Positions 8,850 to 17,792 of a DNA stretch of 51,423 nt are shown piece after piece. The DNA comes from Acetobacter conturbans. Lineage in GTDB: Bacteria; Pseudomonadota; Alphaproteobacteria; Acetobacterales; Acetobacteraceae. Position 1 is the first letter of the stretch, and the number at the start of each line of letters is the position of its first letter. The notes under the pieces were generated by a model that was not told where the DNA came from, did no database searches, and worked only from the letters and a program-made list of their open reading frames with translations. Both the position numbers and the translations under genes were made by a program. The DNA lies in assembly GCF_011516755.1 (NCBI RefSeq), contig NZ_WOSY01000017.1, positions 1 to 51,423 on the forward strand, in the 5' to 3' direction.

Positions 8850-10277
8850 ATGACCAGTCTTCCTCCCGCGCTGCTCGACGCCCTGAAAAAGGCCCTCGGT
8901 CCCGGTGGCCTGCTGACGGACGCCAGTGATATGGCTTCTTACCTGACAGACTGGCGTTCCCTGTTTCACGGCAAGGCTTTTGCAGTGGCGCGTCCGGGCA
9001 GCACGGAAGCATGTGCCGAGGCTGTCCGTCTCTGCGCTGAACACAAGGTGCCGGTGGTTCCGCAAGGCGGCAACACCAGTATGGTCGGCGGCGCAACACC
9101 TGATGAAACCGGCCACGCGCTTGTTATCGTCACCAGCCGCATGAACAAGGTGCGTGAGATCGACCCGATCGACAACACGATGGTGGTGGAAGCGGGTGTG
9201 ACGTTGAAGGCGGCGCAGGATGCCGCGACCCGGGCGGGCCTGATGCTGCCGCTGTCCATTTCCTCCGAGGGATCGGCGGAGATTGGCGGTGTGCTGGCAA
9301 CTAATGCGGGTGGTAACAACACGGTGCGTTACGGCAACGCCCGCGAACTGGTGCTGGGTCTGGAAGCTGTGCTGCCCAACGGACAGGTTCTGAACCTGAT
9401 GCGCCGCCTCCGTAAGGACAACACGGGCTATGCGCTGCGCCAGCTTTTCGTTGGGTCGGAGGGCACGCTTGGTCTGATCACCACGGCCATTCTTCAGTTA
9501 CAGCCGAAGCCGAAATCCATTGAGGCCGCTCTGTGTGCTGTTGAAGATGCGAAAGGTGCGCTGGCGCTGTTCTCGGCCTTCCGCAATGTCGAGCCGAGCG
9601 CCATTCAGGCCTTCGAGTTCATGTCCGGGCTGAGCATGAACCTCGTCAATACGCTGATCCCGGATGCGTCGCTGCCACTCTCCGAACCTGCTCCGGCTTA
9701 TGTTCTGGTGGAGCTGGCCAGCCCGCGCGGCGGCAATTCCCTGCGTGAACTGATGGAAGAAGTGCTCGGCAAGGCGTTCGAGGATGGACTGCTGAGCGAT
9801 GCTGTTCTTGCTGAAAGCGAGGCCCAGCGTCTGGCGTTCTGGAAGCTGCGTGAGGAACATGCCGAGGCGCAGAAGCGGGCGGGCGCGTCCGTGAAAAACG
9901 ACGTATCCGTGCCGCTTTCCGCCATCCCGAGCTTCATCGAACGGGCCACTGCGGCTTGTGAAAAGCTGATACCCGGTATCCGCGTCGTCCCGTTCGGGCA
10001 TATTGGCGACGGCAACATCCACTTCAATCTCGTGCAGCCGGACGGTATGGACGGGCAGGCGTTCCTCGCCCGTGACCATGAGATGATGGACACGGTGGCG
10101 AACATTGTGCGCGAACTGGGTGGCTCCTTCTCCGCCGAGCATGGTGTCGGGCAACTCAAGAGCTACATGATGCCAGGCTGGCGCGGTGGCGCGGAGCTGG
10201 ACATGATGCGGCGCATCAAGGGCGCGGTAGACCCGGAAGGCATCATGAACCCGGGGAAGATTTTCCCGGCAGTTTGA
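8850..10277 (+). CDS. FAD-binding D-2-hydroxyacid dehydrogenase (GlcD/D2HGDH-like)
   Basis: 475-residue flavoprotein of the VAO/PCMH family that oxidises a D-2-hydroxyacid. The FAD-binding half shows VPQGGNTSMVGGATPD and the EGSAEIGGVLATNAGG segment. The C-terminal FAD-oxidase domain has the metal/substrate motif FGHIGDGNIHFN and FSAEHGVGQLKSYMM close to the end. The absence of a separate FeS partner and the overall layout fit D-2-hydroxyglutarate dehydrogenase or D-lactate dehydrogenase (Dld2-like) better than the GlcDEF complex. It starts 27 bases after the coiled-coil gene and may belong to the same transcript. Confidence 0.88.
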   Translation: MTSLPPALLDALKKALGPGGLLTDASDMASYLTDWRSLFHGKAFAVARPGSTEACAEAVRLCAEHKVPVVPQGGNTSMVGGATPDETGHALVIVTSRMNKVREIDPIDNTMVVEAGVTLKAAQDAATRAGLMLPLSISSEGSAEIGGVLATNAGGNNTVRYGNARELVLGLEAVLPNGQVLNLMRRLRKDNTGYALRQLFVGSEGTLGLITTAILQLQPKPKSIEAALCAVEDAKGALALFSAFRNVEPSAIQAFEFMSGLSMNLVNTLIPDASLPLSEPAPAYVLVELASPRGGNSLRELMEEVLGKAFEDGLLSDAVLAESEAQRLAFWKLREEHAEAQKRAGASVKNDVSVPLSAIPSFIERATAACEKLIPGIRVVPFGHIGDGNIHFNLVQPDGMDGQAFLARDHEMMDTVANIVRELGGSFSAEHGVGQLKSYMMPGWRGGAELDMMRRIKGAVDPEGIMNPGKIFPAV

Positions 10278-10320
10278 TAAGCATCTGAGAACTTTCCTGC
10301 GTTTGACAGAGAGTTGTCGC

Positions 10321-10360
10321 CTCGTGGGTGCTGGTTGGAAGAACAAGCAGCACCCACGAG
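10321..10360. terminator. Long hairpin downstream of the FAD dehydrogenase
   Basis: Perfect 13-bp inverted repeat: CTCGTGGGTGCTG (10321-10333) and CAGCACCCACGAG (10348-10360), 14-base loop. It begins about 45 bases after the stop codon. There is no T-run, so it may be a rho-dependent or stabilising 3' hairpin rather than a classical intrinsic terminator. Confidence 0.5.
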
Positions 10361-10521
10361 ATGCCTCCAGATAAGCGGGGCTGGCACAGTGATGCAGAGA
10401 AACGACTGTCGTGCTTTTCTGCCTCTCTCCGTCGGTCACTGCGGGAAAGAACGCGTTCAGCCTGCGGGATCGGAGGCGTCATGGACAGGGCGCACCGCTA
10501 TGGGCCGCTGGGCAATGTTTA

Positions 10522-10661
10522 GAGGCTGTTTCAAAGCTTTCTGCTGAGCGCGACCGGTGTAGGTTTTTGAGCCCTGAAGTGAAACAGCCACGCGGACCGT
10601 GAGCATCGGAGTGTGGAAAACTCTCGTCAGATCGCCAGCAGGGCGCTTTTGAAACAGCCTC
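10522..10661. mobile_element. 140-bp MITE-like element with TTA target duplication
   Basis: The ends are 14-bp perfect inverted repeats: GAGGCTGTTTCAAA (10522-10535) and TTTGAAACAGCCTC (10648-10661). Both ends are flanked by TTA (10519-10521 and 10662-10664), a 3-bp target-site duplication of the TNA type. The inside has no coding capacity, but contains a partial internal copy of the end motif (GTGAAACAGCC near 10580). This is the structure of a non-autonomous element mobilised by an IS5-like transposase; the family assignment is inference. It lies in the 500-bp gap between the FAD dehydrogenase and dnaB; apart from the hairpin at 10321-10360 I see nothing else in that gap. Confidence 0.7.
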
Positions 10662-10777
10662 TTAGAAGCTCTGATCAGTGGGCAGAAGAACCTTTGACCT
10701 GCCTTCTCTCTGGGCATCCGGGACCACCCATCCGCCTTCCCGCCTGCCTTGTCAGATGATAAACAGTGGGGGTGAAC

Positions 10778-12295
<1,518 letters not shown>

Positions 12296-12296
12296 G

Positions 12297-12610
12297 GAAC
12301 TGCTGTAAGAATCTCTGCTGAGCGATAGCGTCCCTGACGGGGAGCGACGGGCGGGCTCTGTTGTCGTTACGGATTAGCAGACGCCCAGCGCGTCTGCCCG
12401 GATCCGGGAGAGACCACAGGACCACTCCCGTGAGCTGTTGATTAACGAGGGGGGCCAAAGGTCCTGCTTCGGGTCGGTTTCCGGGGAAGCCCTGAGAAAG
12501 ACCTAACCCTTAACTACAAAGCCACTCGCATGCGTATCTGAGCACCAAAGCCGAACAATCATGCAAGTCATGGGTATCCCTGCGACATTTGAGAGTTCTT
12601 ACAGCAGAGA
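12297..12610. mobile_element. Possible 314-bp non-autonomous element after dnaB
   Basis: A 12-bp perfect inverted repeat, CTGCTGTAAGAA (12300-12311) and TTCTTACAGCAG (12597-12608), lies 3 and 2 bases inside two copies of GTAAG (12292-12296 and 12611-12615), which could be a 5-bp target duplication. The left GTAAG contains the dnaB stop codon. The interior has no plausible gene; it holds a hairpin (GCAGACGC/GCGTCTGC, 12377-12397) and a CCCGGATCCGGG palindrome (12397-12408). Chance is unlikely but not excluded. The remaining gap, 12616-12767, is AT-rich and probably carries the promoter of the NERD gene. Confidence 0.4.
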
Positions 12611-12767
12611 GTAAGTGTTTAACGATCCTTCTCACGCTGCAATGACAGCATAGCAACAGCCCGACAGGCAATGTTCAGCCTTCTCTCCAAACAGTTCTTT
12701 TATCCGATTGATCTGCTACGAAACATCCAGTATTAAACAATAATTAAAGAATTTTTACTGGTGATTT

Positions 12768-13613
12768 ATGCCTGCCTTCATAGCTATTTTGGTTTCTATT
12801 TATGTAATTTATAACTATTTGAATGAGATTATCGAATTAAGCCTTATCGTTTTTATAGGTTTCGTTGCCTATAAAATGTTAACGGGGTCGTCAGCAAAAC
12901 AATCAGCGCCTCCACCTCGCCAGCCCTCACCTTCTTACACTTCCTATACGCCGCGTCCGGCCCCTGAGTCGGCGGAAGAACCACTCCCTGATCTCAGGGA
13001 TGACGAACCTCCCGAAGATGCGGCTGTCTCAACGGTTGCCGATGCCTTTGAGGATGAACGGCCCTGCGCGAAGGGTCTGGAAGGGGAGACACGGGTCAAT
13101 CGCATCCTGAAAAACATTGGACGACCGTATCTCTCCAATGTTTATCTGGAGGATGATAAAGGTCTCACCCAGATCGATCATCTGGTGAAAATGAACTGGG
13201 GAATTGTTGTCATTGAGACAAAGACCTATGGCGGTTTCATTTCAGGAACGAAGAACCCGTCACAATGGAAGCAAAGTTTCAAAAAATTTGGAAGCGGGAA
13301 ATATTACCTGTTCCAGAATCCCATCCGGCAGAATTATCGACATGTCTGCGCTGTCCAGCATATTTCCGGACTAGGCGGGAATATCTTTCCCCGCGTAGTG
13401 CTGGCGGGGGATGCCCGGACAAGTTTCTTCATCCATAAACAGATCATTCGCCTTCGCAGGCTGCAATCCGAACTGTCGCAGCGTCCAAACGACGCATCCT
13501 ACATCCCGTATGAAGATCTCGATGCTGCGTGGAACAGGCTGAAACAACAGGCGAAAACCAATAAAGGACGCGAGCAGGAGCATCTTGCCTCTCTTCAGGC
13601 TCGCTCTGTCTGA
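12768..13613 (+). CDS. Membrane-anchored NERD-domain protein
   Basis: 281-residue protein. Two N-terminal hydrophobic stretches (PAFIAILVSIYVIYNYL and IELSLIVFIGFVAYKML) suggest membrane insertion, followed by a Pro/Ser/Glu-rich linker (43-85). A NERD (nuclease-related) domain spans about 100-220: GLEGETRVNRIL, TQIDHLVKMNWGIVVIETK and YGGFISGTKNPSQWKQ. The D...E-x-K residues (QIDH, IETK) of the restriction-endonuclease-like fold are present. A basic tail ends the protein. The first 150 bases and the leader are much more AT-rich than the neighbours, which suggests transfer. The role is unproven; such proteins are often linked to DNA processing or stress. A weak hairpin (CGAG/CTCG, 13618-13630) with a T-run follows. 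Confidence 0.83.
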   Translation: MPAFIAILVSIYVIYNYLNEIIELSLIVFIGFVAYKMLTGSSAKQSAPPPRQPSPSYTSYTPRPAPESAEEPLPDLRDDEPPEDAAVSTVADAFEDERPCAKGLEGETRVNRILKNIGRPYLSNVYLEDDKGLTQIDHLVKMNWGIVVIETKTYGGFISGTKNPSQWKQSFKKFGSGKYYLFQNPIRQNYRHVCAVQHISGLGGNIFPRVVLAGDARTSFFIHKQIIRLRRLQSELSQRPNDASYIPYEDLDAAWNRLKQQAKTNKGREQEHLASLQARSV

Positions 13614-13637
13614 ACATCGAGATAGACTCGCTGTTTT

Positions 13638-15017
13638 TTAATTGAGAGGCATTTCCCGTATTGCCGGAGCACCGCCTGTCGGGGTCAGCTTCCGCACCGT
13701 TTCCACATCCACCGGGGGAGCGTCATTGCCCCATGCGCTGCGAATGAAACTCAGCACATCGGCCATCTGCTGAGGGGACAGGCTACGTACGAAAGACGGC
13801 ATCACGAATGACGAAGGGGCTGTGCGGGTGGCGGGCAGCACAGCTCCTTTGAACAGGATGGCGACGAGAGAGTCCGGCCGGTCGTCCATCACCACCGGAT
13901 TGCCGGCGAGGGGGGGGAAAACGGTGGGATAGCCGCGCCCATCATCGCGATGGCAGGCGGCACAGTGATCGACATAGACCCTTGCGCCCCGAGCGGTGAC
14001 ATCGCCTTGGCGGAGGGCTGTTTCCGTGGCGGGGTCGTAGCGCCATGCGGGGTCGGGCATGCGGGTGGGCTGCAACGACCGGAGGTAACGTGCGATGGCA
14101 TGCAGGTCGTTGTCGGTCAGGTATTGCGTGCCGTGCTCGACGGCGTCCGCCATGCCACCGAAGGCCGATCCCAGCGGCGCCCCGGCTTCGCGCAGGAAAG
14201 CAACGATATCATCTTCCGACCATCGCCCCAGACCGGTACGATTTTCCTGACGCAGGGAGGGCGGGTGCCAGCCGTCCACCGCACCTCCGCCCGATAGATA
14301 GAGAGGTCCGTCAGCGGCCGTGAGAGCCTTTTCCTGCAATGTCAGGGCGCGGGGCGTATGGCATGCGCCGCAGTGACCGGGCCCTTCCACAAGGTAGGCC
14401 CCGCGAGCGATGGTGGTATCGGGGAAAGTTCGCCGAGTGGTTTTGAGGGCGACCTGTGGTGCGGGCGCGAACATCCCACGCCAGAAGATCAATGGCCAGC
14501 GCATCGATAATGGCCAGATGATCGTGCTGGCGGGTGGCGTTGTGGCCAATGGCTTCACGCCATAGCGGAAATAGACGAACAGGGCGTGGACGTCCGCGTC
14601 CGTCAGCCGGGCGTAGGAAGGAAACGGCATGGCCGGATACATCGACGCGCCGTCGTGGCGGACACCTTCCCGAATCGCGCGGGCAAACTGCTCTTCCGAG
14701 TCATGGCCGATGCCGTGGTCCGGGTCGGGTGTGATGTTGGGGCTGTAGATGCGGCCCATCGGCAGATCGAACGGCACACCGCCTGAATAGGGAGGCTGCC
14801 CCCTGACGGAGTGGCAGGCGGCGCAATCGGCGGCGCGGGCCATGTATTCGCCCTGCCGGATCAGGTCCGGGTCAGAATTGGCGGGGCGGCCGGTGGGGTC
14901 GGCTGCGAAGGCGGCCGCGATGGCAGACAGGCCAGCGCAACAGAGAGCCGTGGGCACAGCGGTGAGCATGATGACAGGCAGGATGCGGCTGCAGAGGGCG
15001 AACCGAACCCTGCTCAT
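13638..15017 (-). CDS. Triheme cytochrome c subunit of membrane-bound sugar(-acid) dehydrogenase
   Basis: 459-residue periplasmic cytochrome that passes electrons from the flavoprotein subunit to ubiquinone in the inner membrane. A signal peptide ends near residue 39 (AIAAAFAAD). Three CxxCH heme sites are visible: CAACH (65-69), CGACH (in GPGHCGACHTPRAL) and CAACH (in DHCAACHRDDGRG), each with a downstream Met candidate such as AMPF or MPSF. This is the layout of the C subunits of gluconate, 2-ketogluconate, fructose and sorbitol dehydrogenases and of alcohol dehydrogenase. The start codon overlaps the stop of the flavoprotein gene by 4 bases, so it belongs to the same S-L-C operon. Confidence 0.92.
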   Translation of the reverse strand: MSRVRFALCSRILPVIMLTAVPTALCCAGLSAIAAAFAADPTGRPANSDPDLIRQGEYMARAADCAACHSVRGQPPYSGGVPFDLPMGRIYSPNITPDPDHGIGHDSEEQFARAIREGVRHDGASMYPAMPFPSYARLTDADVHALFVYFRYGVKPLATTPPASTIIWPLSMRWPLIFWRGMFAPAPQVALKTTRRTFPDTTIARGAYLVEGPGHCGACHTPRALTLQEKALTAADGPLYLSGGGAVDGWHPPSLRQENRTGLGRWSEDDIVAFLREAGAPLGSAFGGMADAVEHGTQYLTDNDLHAIARYLRSLQPTRMPDPAWRYDPATETALRQGDVTARGARVYVDHCAACHRDDGRGYPTVFPPLAGNPVVMDDRPDSLVAILFKGAVLPATRTAPSSFVMPSFVRSLSPQQMADVLSFIRSAWGNDAPPVDVETVRKLTPTGGAPAIREMPLN

Positions 15018-16792
15018 ACCGGCACCAGCGGACCAGGGGCCTTGAGATAGGTCGTGCGGATATGATGCGCGGACCAGTAGGCAAGGGCTGCGACCATGCC
15101 GGTCGGGTTGTATCCCATGCCCTGCGGAAAGGCGTTGGAGCCGATGACGAACACGTTCGGCACGTCCCAGCTCTGGAGGTAGCGGTTGATCGCGCTGGTG
15201 TTGGGGTCGTCCCCCATGACGGCGCCGCCGCCGAGATGGGTGGTCTGATAGAGCCGCGTATCGAATGTCTGGCCCGGTTCCAGCATGCCGAGCTGATATT
15301 TCGTGGCGCCCAGTTCCTTCATGATCGGCTCGATTTTGCTGACCACGTAGCGGTTCATGCGGATATCGTTGTCATGCCAGTTGAAAGTCATGCGCAGCAG
15401 GGGCTGGCCGTAGGTATTCTTCCATGTCGGGTCGAGGTCGAGAAAGACGTCACGATAGGCCATGTTGCTGCCGTGAGCGTCGATGGCCAGCGCGTGCCTG
15501 TAGGTCTCGACGAGCGCCTTTTTGTATCCGGCACCCCAGCGAGGTGCGTCCTTGCCGCCACCGATGGTAGAGGCGGCAATGGGTTTGACGCCCGCCTGAT
15601 TGACCCAGACGGGAGAGCCGCCGACGAAGCCGTGCGGGCCGTGATCGAAATTCAGACTGTTGAAATCATCAATGGCGACCCCGCCGCCGCCTGTGCCGAT
15701 AAACTGATTGGTGAAGTGGTTTTCCGGCAGCCACGCACGGGAGGTGGTGATGGTCTGATAGACGAAATTGCGCCCGACAACGCCTTCGTTCTTCTTTGCA
15801 TCATAAGGCTTGCCGATACCGGAGAGCAGCATGAGGTGGACGTTGTGGAACTGGAAGGCTCCCAGCACGATGAGGTCGGCCGTAATCGCCACTTCTTTGT
15901 TTGAATCGAGATCGAAATAGGTCACGCCGGTCGCGCGCGTCTTCGTGCTGTCGAGATCGACCCGCATGACGTGAGCGCGCGTGATCAGCGTGAAGTTCGG
16001 ATCCTTCCGCAGAACCGGCAGGATATTCACGTTCGGCGAGGCCTTGGAATACATGTAGCAATCGTAACCACTGCAATAGCCGCAGAAATTGCACGGTCCC
16101 ATCTGCGCGCCGTAGGGGTTTGTGTACTGGCGGGAGGCGTTCGCGGCAGGCAGGGAATAGGGATGGTAGCCTGCATCGGTAGCGGCTTTGCGGAAAAGGC
16201 TGGCCGTATAGACATCCTTCAACGCGGGTAGCGGGAAATGGTCGGATCGCGAGGGCGAGAACATGTTGCCGTTGCCGACGATTTTACCGTTGACCCTGTA
16301 GGCTTCTCCGGATGTGCCGAAGACTTTCTCGGCTTTGTCGAAGAACGGTTCGAGATCCTCGTAGGTCACGCCGTAATCCTGAAGGTTCATGCCTTCGGGA
16401 ATGAATTTGCTGCCGTAACGGGCAATGACGTTGCTGCGCAGGGCAAGATCGTCGGGGGCTGCACGAAAATGCACGCCCGACCAGTGCAGGCCCGCGCCAC
16501 CTACACCTTCGCCCGGCAGAAAGGCTGCGAGCTGACGATAAGGAAGCGCGGTCTGGTCGATTTTATTGCGGATGGTGACGGTCGTGCGGGACAGATCCTG
16601 AAACAGACGATGGCGGACCGCGCCGCGCAGTTCGTCGATGGACTCCGGATAGGCCCCTTCCACGGCGGTGGCGCGGTCGGGACCGCGCTCCAGCATGACG
16701 ACCTTCAGGCCAGCCTCTGTCAGTTCCTTAGCGAGAATCGATCCGGCCCAGCCTGCGCCGACCACGACGGCGTCAGCGTTTATCGTGTTCAT
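15014..16792 (-). CDS. GMC-family FAD dehydrogenase large subunit (gluconate 2-dehydrogenase type)
   Basis: 592-residue flavoprotein. The N-terminal dinucleotide fold VVVGAGWAGSILAKELTEAG binds FAD, and GEGVGGAGLHWSG is the second GMC signature. A cysteine cluster at Cys234, 237, 240 and 245 (PCNFCGYCSGYDC) corresponds to the FeS-cluster region of FAD-dependent glucose, gluconate and fructose dehydrogenases. The C-terminus has QTTHLGGGAVMGDD and YNPTGMVAALAY, carrying the catalytic His and Asn region. There is no own signal peptide; export is expected by piggy-back on the Tat-signal small subunit. The gene order small-large-cytochrome matches gluconate or 2-ketogluconate dehydrogenase operons rather than the fructose dehydrogenase order. 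The substrate is not fixed by sequence. Confidence 0.92.
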   Translation of the reverse strand: MNTINADAVVVGAGWAGSILAKELTEAGLKVVMLERGPDRATAVEGAYPESIDELRGAVRHRLFQDLSRTTVTIRNKIDQTALPYRQLAAFLPGEGVGGAGLHWSGVHFRAAPDDLALRSNVIARYGSKFIPEGMNLQDYGVTYEDLEPFFDKAEKVFGTSGEAYRVNGKIVGNGNMFSPSRSDHFPLPALKDVYTASLFRKAATDAGYHPYSLPAANASRQYTNPYGAQMGPCNFCGYCSGYDCYMYSKASPNVNILPVLRKDPNFTLITRAHVMRVDLDSTKTRATGVTYFDLDSNKEVAITADLIVLGAFQFHNVHLMLLSGIGKPYDAKKNEGVVGRNFVYQTITTSRAWLPENHFTNQFIGTGGGGVAIDDFNSLNFDHGPHGFVGGSPVWVNQAGVKPIAASTIGGGKDAPRWGAGYKKALVETYRHALAIDAHGSNMAYRDVFLDLDPTWKNTYGQPLLRMTFNWHDNDIRMNRYVVSKIEPIMKELGATKYQLGMLEPGQTFDTRLYQTTHLGGGAVMGDDPNTSAINRYLQSWDVPNVFVIGSNAFPQGMGYNPTGMVAALAYWSAHHIRTTYLKAPGPLVPV

Positions 16793-16845
16793 GGCGTGGC
16801 AGGCTCCGTCTGGTCAGGCAGGGGACAAAGGCGATGCGGCACGGG

Positions 16846-17649
16846 TCAGACTGTCTCGCCGCTGATCGACACACTGCCGAGTGGATAGGCGGGGCCGTAA
16901 TGGTCCACCCAGTCCATGAAATCCGCGCGCGCACCGGGAAAGCCGAGCATCACCCAGCCACCGAGATGGCGGTTTCCACCGTGGATGGGATCGGAAAACG
17001 CGCCTTCCATCGTGTTGGTTCGCACCTGTTCGAAAAAAGTGCCCGAAGGGATCGTGCCGCCCAGCAGGATCGGCTGCTTCTCGAACGCTGTCAGGACCGC
17101 AATCTGACTTGCGTGATCGAGATCCGCGAAGGCATGGCCGTAATGGTCGCGGCAATAGCGGTCAGCGCCCGCGATTCCCAGCCGGTAGATTTCGCGGGGT
17201 GCATAGGGGAGCTGGTAGCCTAGATTGGCGGGACCCTGCTCGAAAGGACCGCTCATGAACCACAGGCCGCCCCGCCCATAAGGTGTGTCCATCTGCTGGT
17301 CGATGAAGGTGACGATGCCGAGTGTTCTGGCGCCGGGGCCTGTCTCGTCTTCCGGAAAGAGCTGTTCGCAGGCCGCATCCAGAAAGCGCCATTCTTCTGC
17401 GGTGAAATAACGTGGAGCGGCGGGGGTTGCTGGCTCGGCAGCCAGAGCGCGGTGCCAGTCGGCGAATGCGGCGGTGGTCCAGAACGCGGTCGTTCCGGCA
17501 AGCGCCATGAGGAAACGTCGCCTGTCGGGACTGGCCGGGGCGGATGGTTTCATCCCGCGCTTTTTCCCTTCGGGCGTCTTATCCTCGGGAACTTGCCCCC
17601 TGCGCGCTTCCCTCCCGGGCGTTTTTTCTTTGTCGTCTGGAAGGCTCAT
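16846..17649 (-). CDS. Gluconate 2-dehydrogenase small subunit (subunit 3 family) with Tat signal
   Basis: 267-residue small (gamma) subunit. A twin-arginine signal is visible: PDRRRFLMALAGTTAFW followed by a hydrophobic stretch and AFA. The mature part carries the family's features FTAEEWRFLDAACEQLFPED, the FIDQQMDTPYGRGG region and GWVMLGFPGARADFMDW near the C-terminus. It chaperones and carries the folded flavoprotein through Tat. The first 32 residues are long and charged for a Tat n-region, and no ribosome site precedes the ATG at 17649; the in-frame ATG at 17553 (MKPSAPASPDRRRFL) is a serious alternative start. It is first in the S-L-C operon, 53 bases before the large subunit. Confidence 0.9.
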   Translation of the reverse strand: MSLPDDKEKTPGREARRGQVPEDKTPEGKKRGMKPSAPASPDRRRFLMALAGTTAFWTTAAFADWHRALAAEPATPAAPRYFTAEEWRFLDAACEQLFPEDETGPGARTLGIVTFIDQQMDTPYGRGGLWFMSGPFEQGPANLGYQLPYAPREIYRLGIAGADRYCRDHYGHAFADLDHASQIAVLTAFEKQPILLGGTIPSGTFFEQVRTNTMEGAFSDPIHGGNRHLGGWVMLGFPGARADFMDWVDHYGPAYPLGSVSISGETV

Positions 17650-17731
17650 GGGAAGGGATCATGTCATGTTTCCAACATACGGCGCAAACCACCGGTTCGT
17701 CAGAGTCCTGTTCGGGTGGGCAGCTTCGTCG

Positions 17732-17765
17732 GGACCGGTTCAGAGGCGTTTGTCTGGACCGGTTC
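17732..17765. promoter_or_regulatory. Direct repeats upstream of the dehydrogenase operon
   Basis: Two exact copies of GGACCGGTTC (17732-17741 and 17756-17765), 24 bases apart, lie in the 143-base gap between the MprF-like gene and the small-subunit gene. Each contains the ACCGGT palindrome. The spacing of a little over two helical turns suits two operator half-sites for a regulator of the dehydrogenase operon. No regulator is seen next to it. Confidence 0.3.
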
Positions 17766-17792
17766 GAGCGCCCCGCCCCTAACAGACGATGA

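Noticed and set aside
12397..12408. CCCGGATCCGGG palindrome
   Set aside because: A 12-base palindrome in GC-rich DNA is not rare, and nothing around it suggests a defined site.
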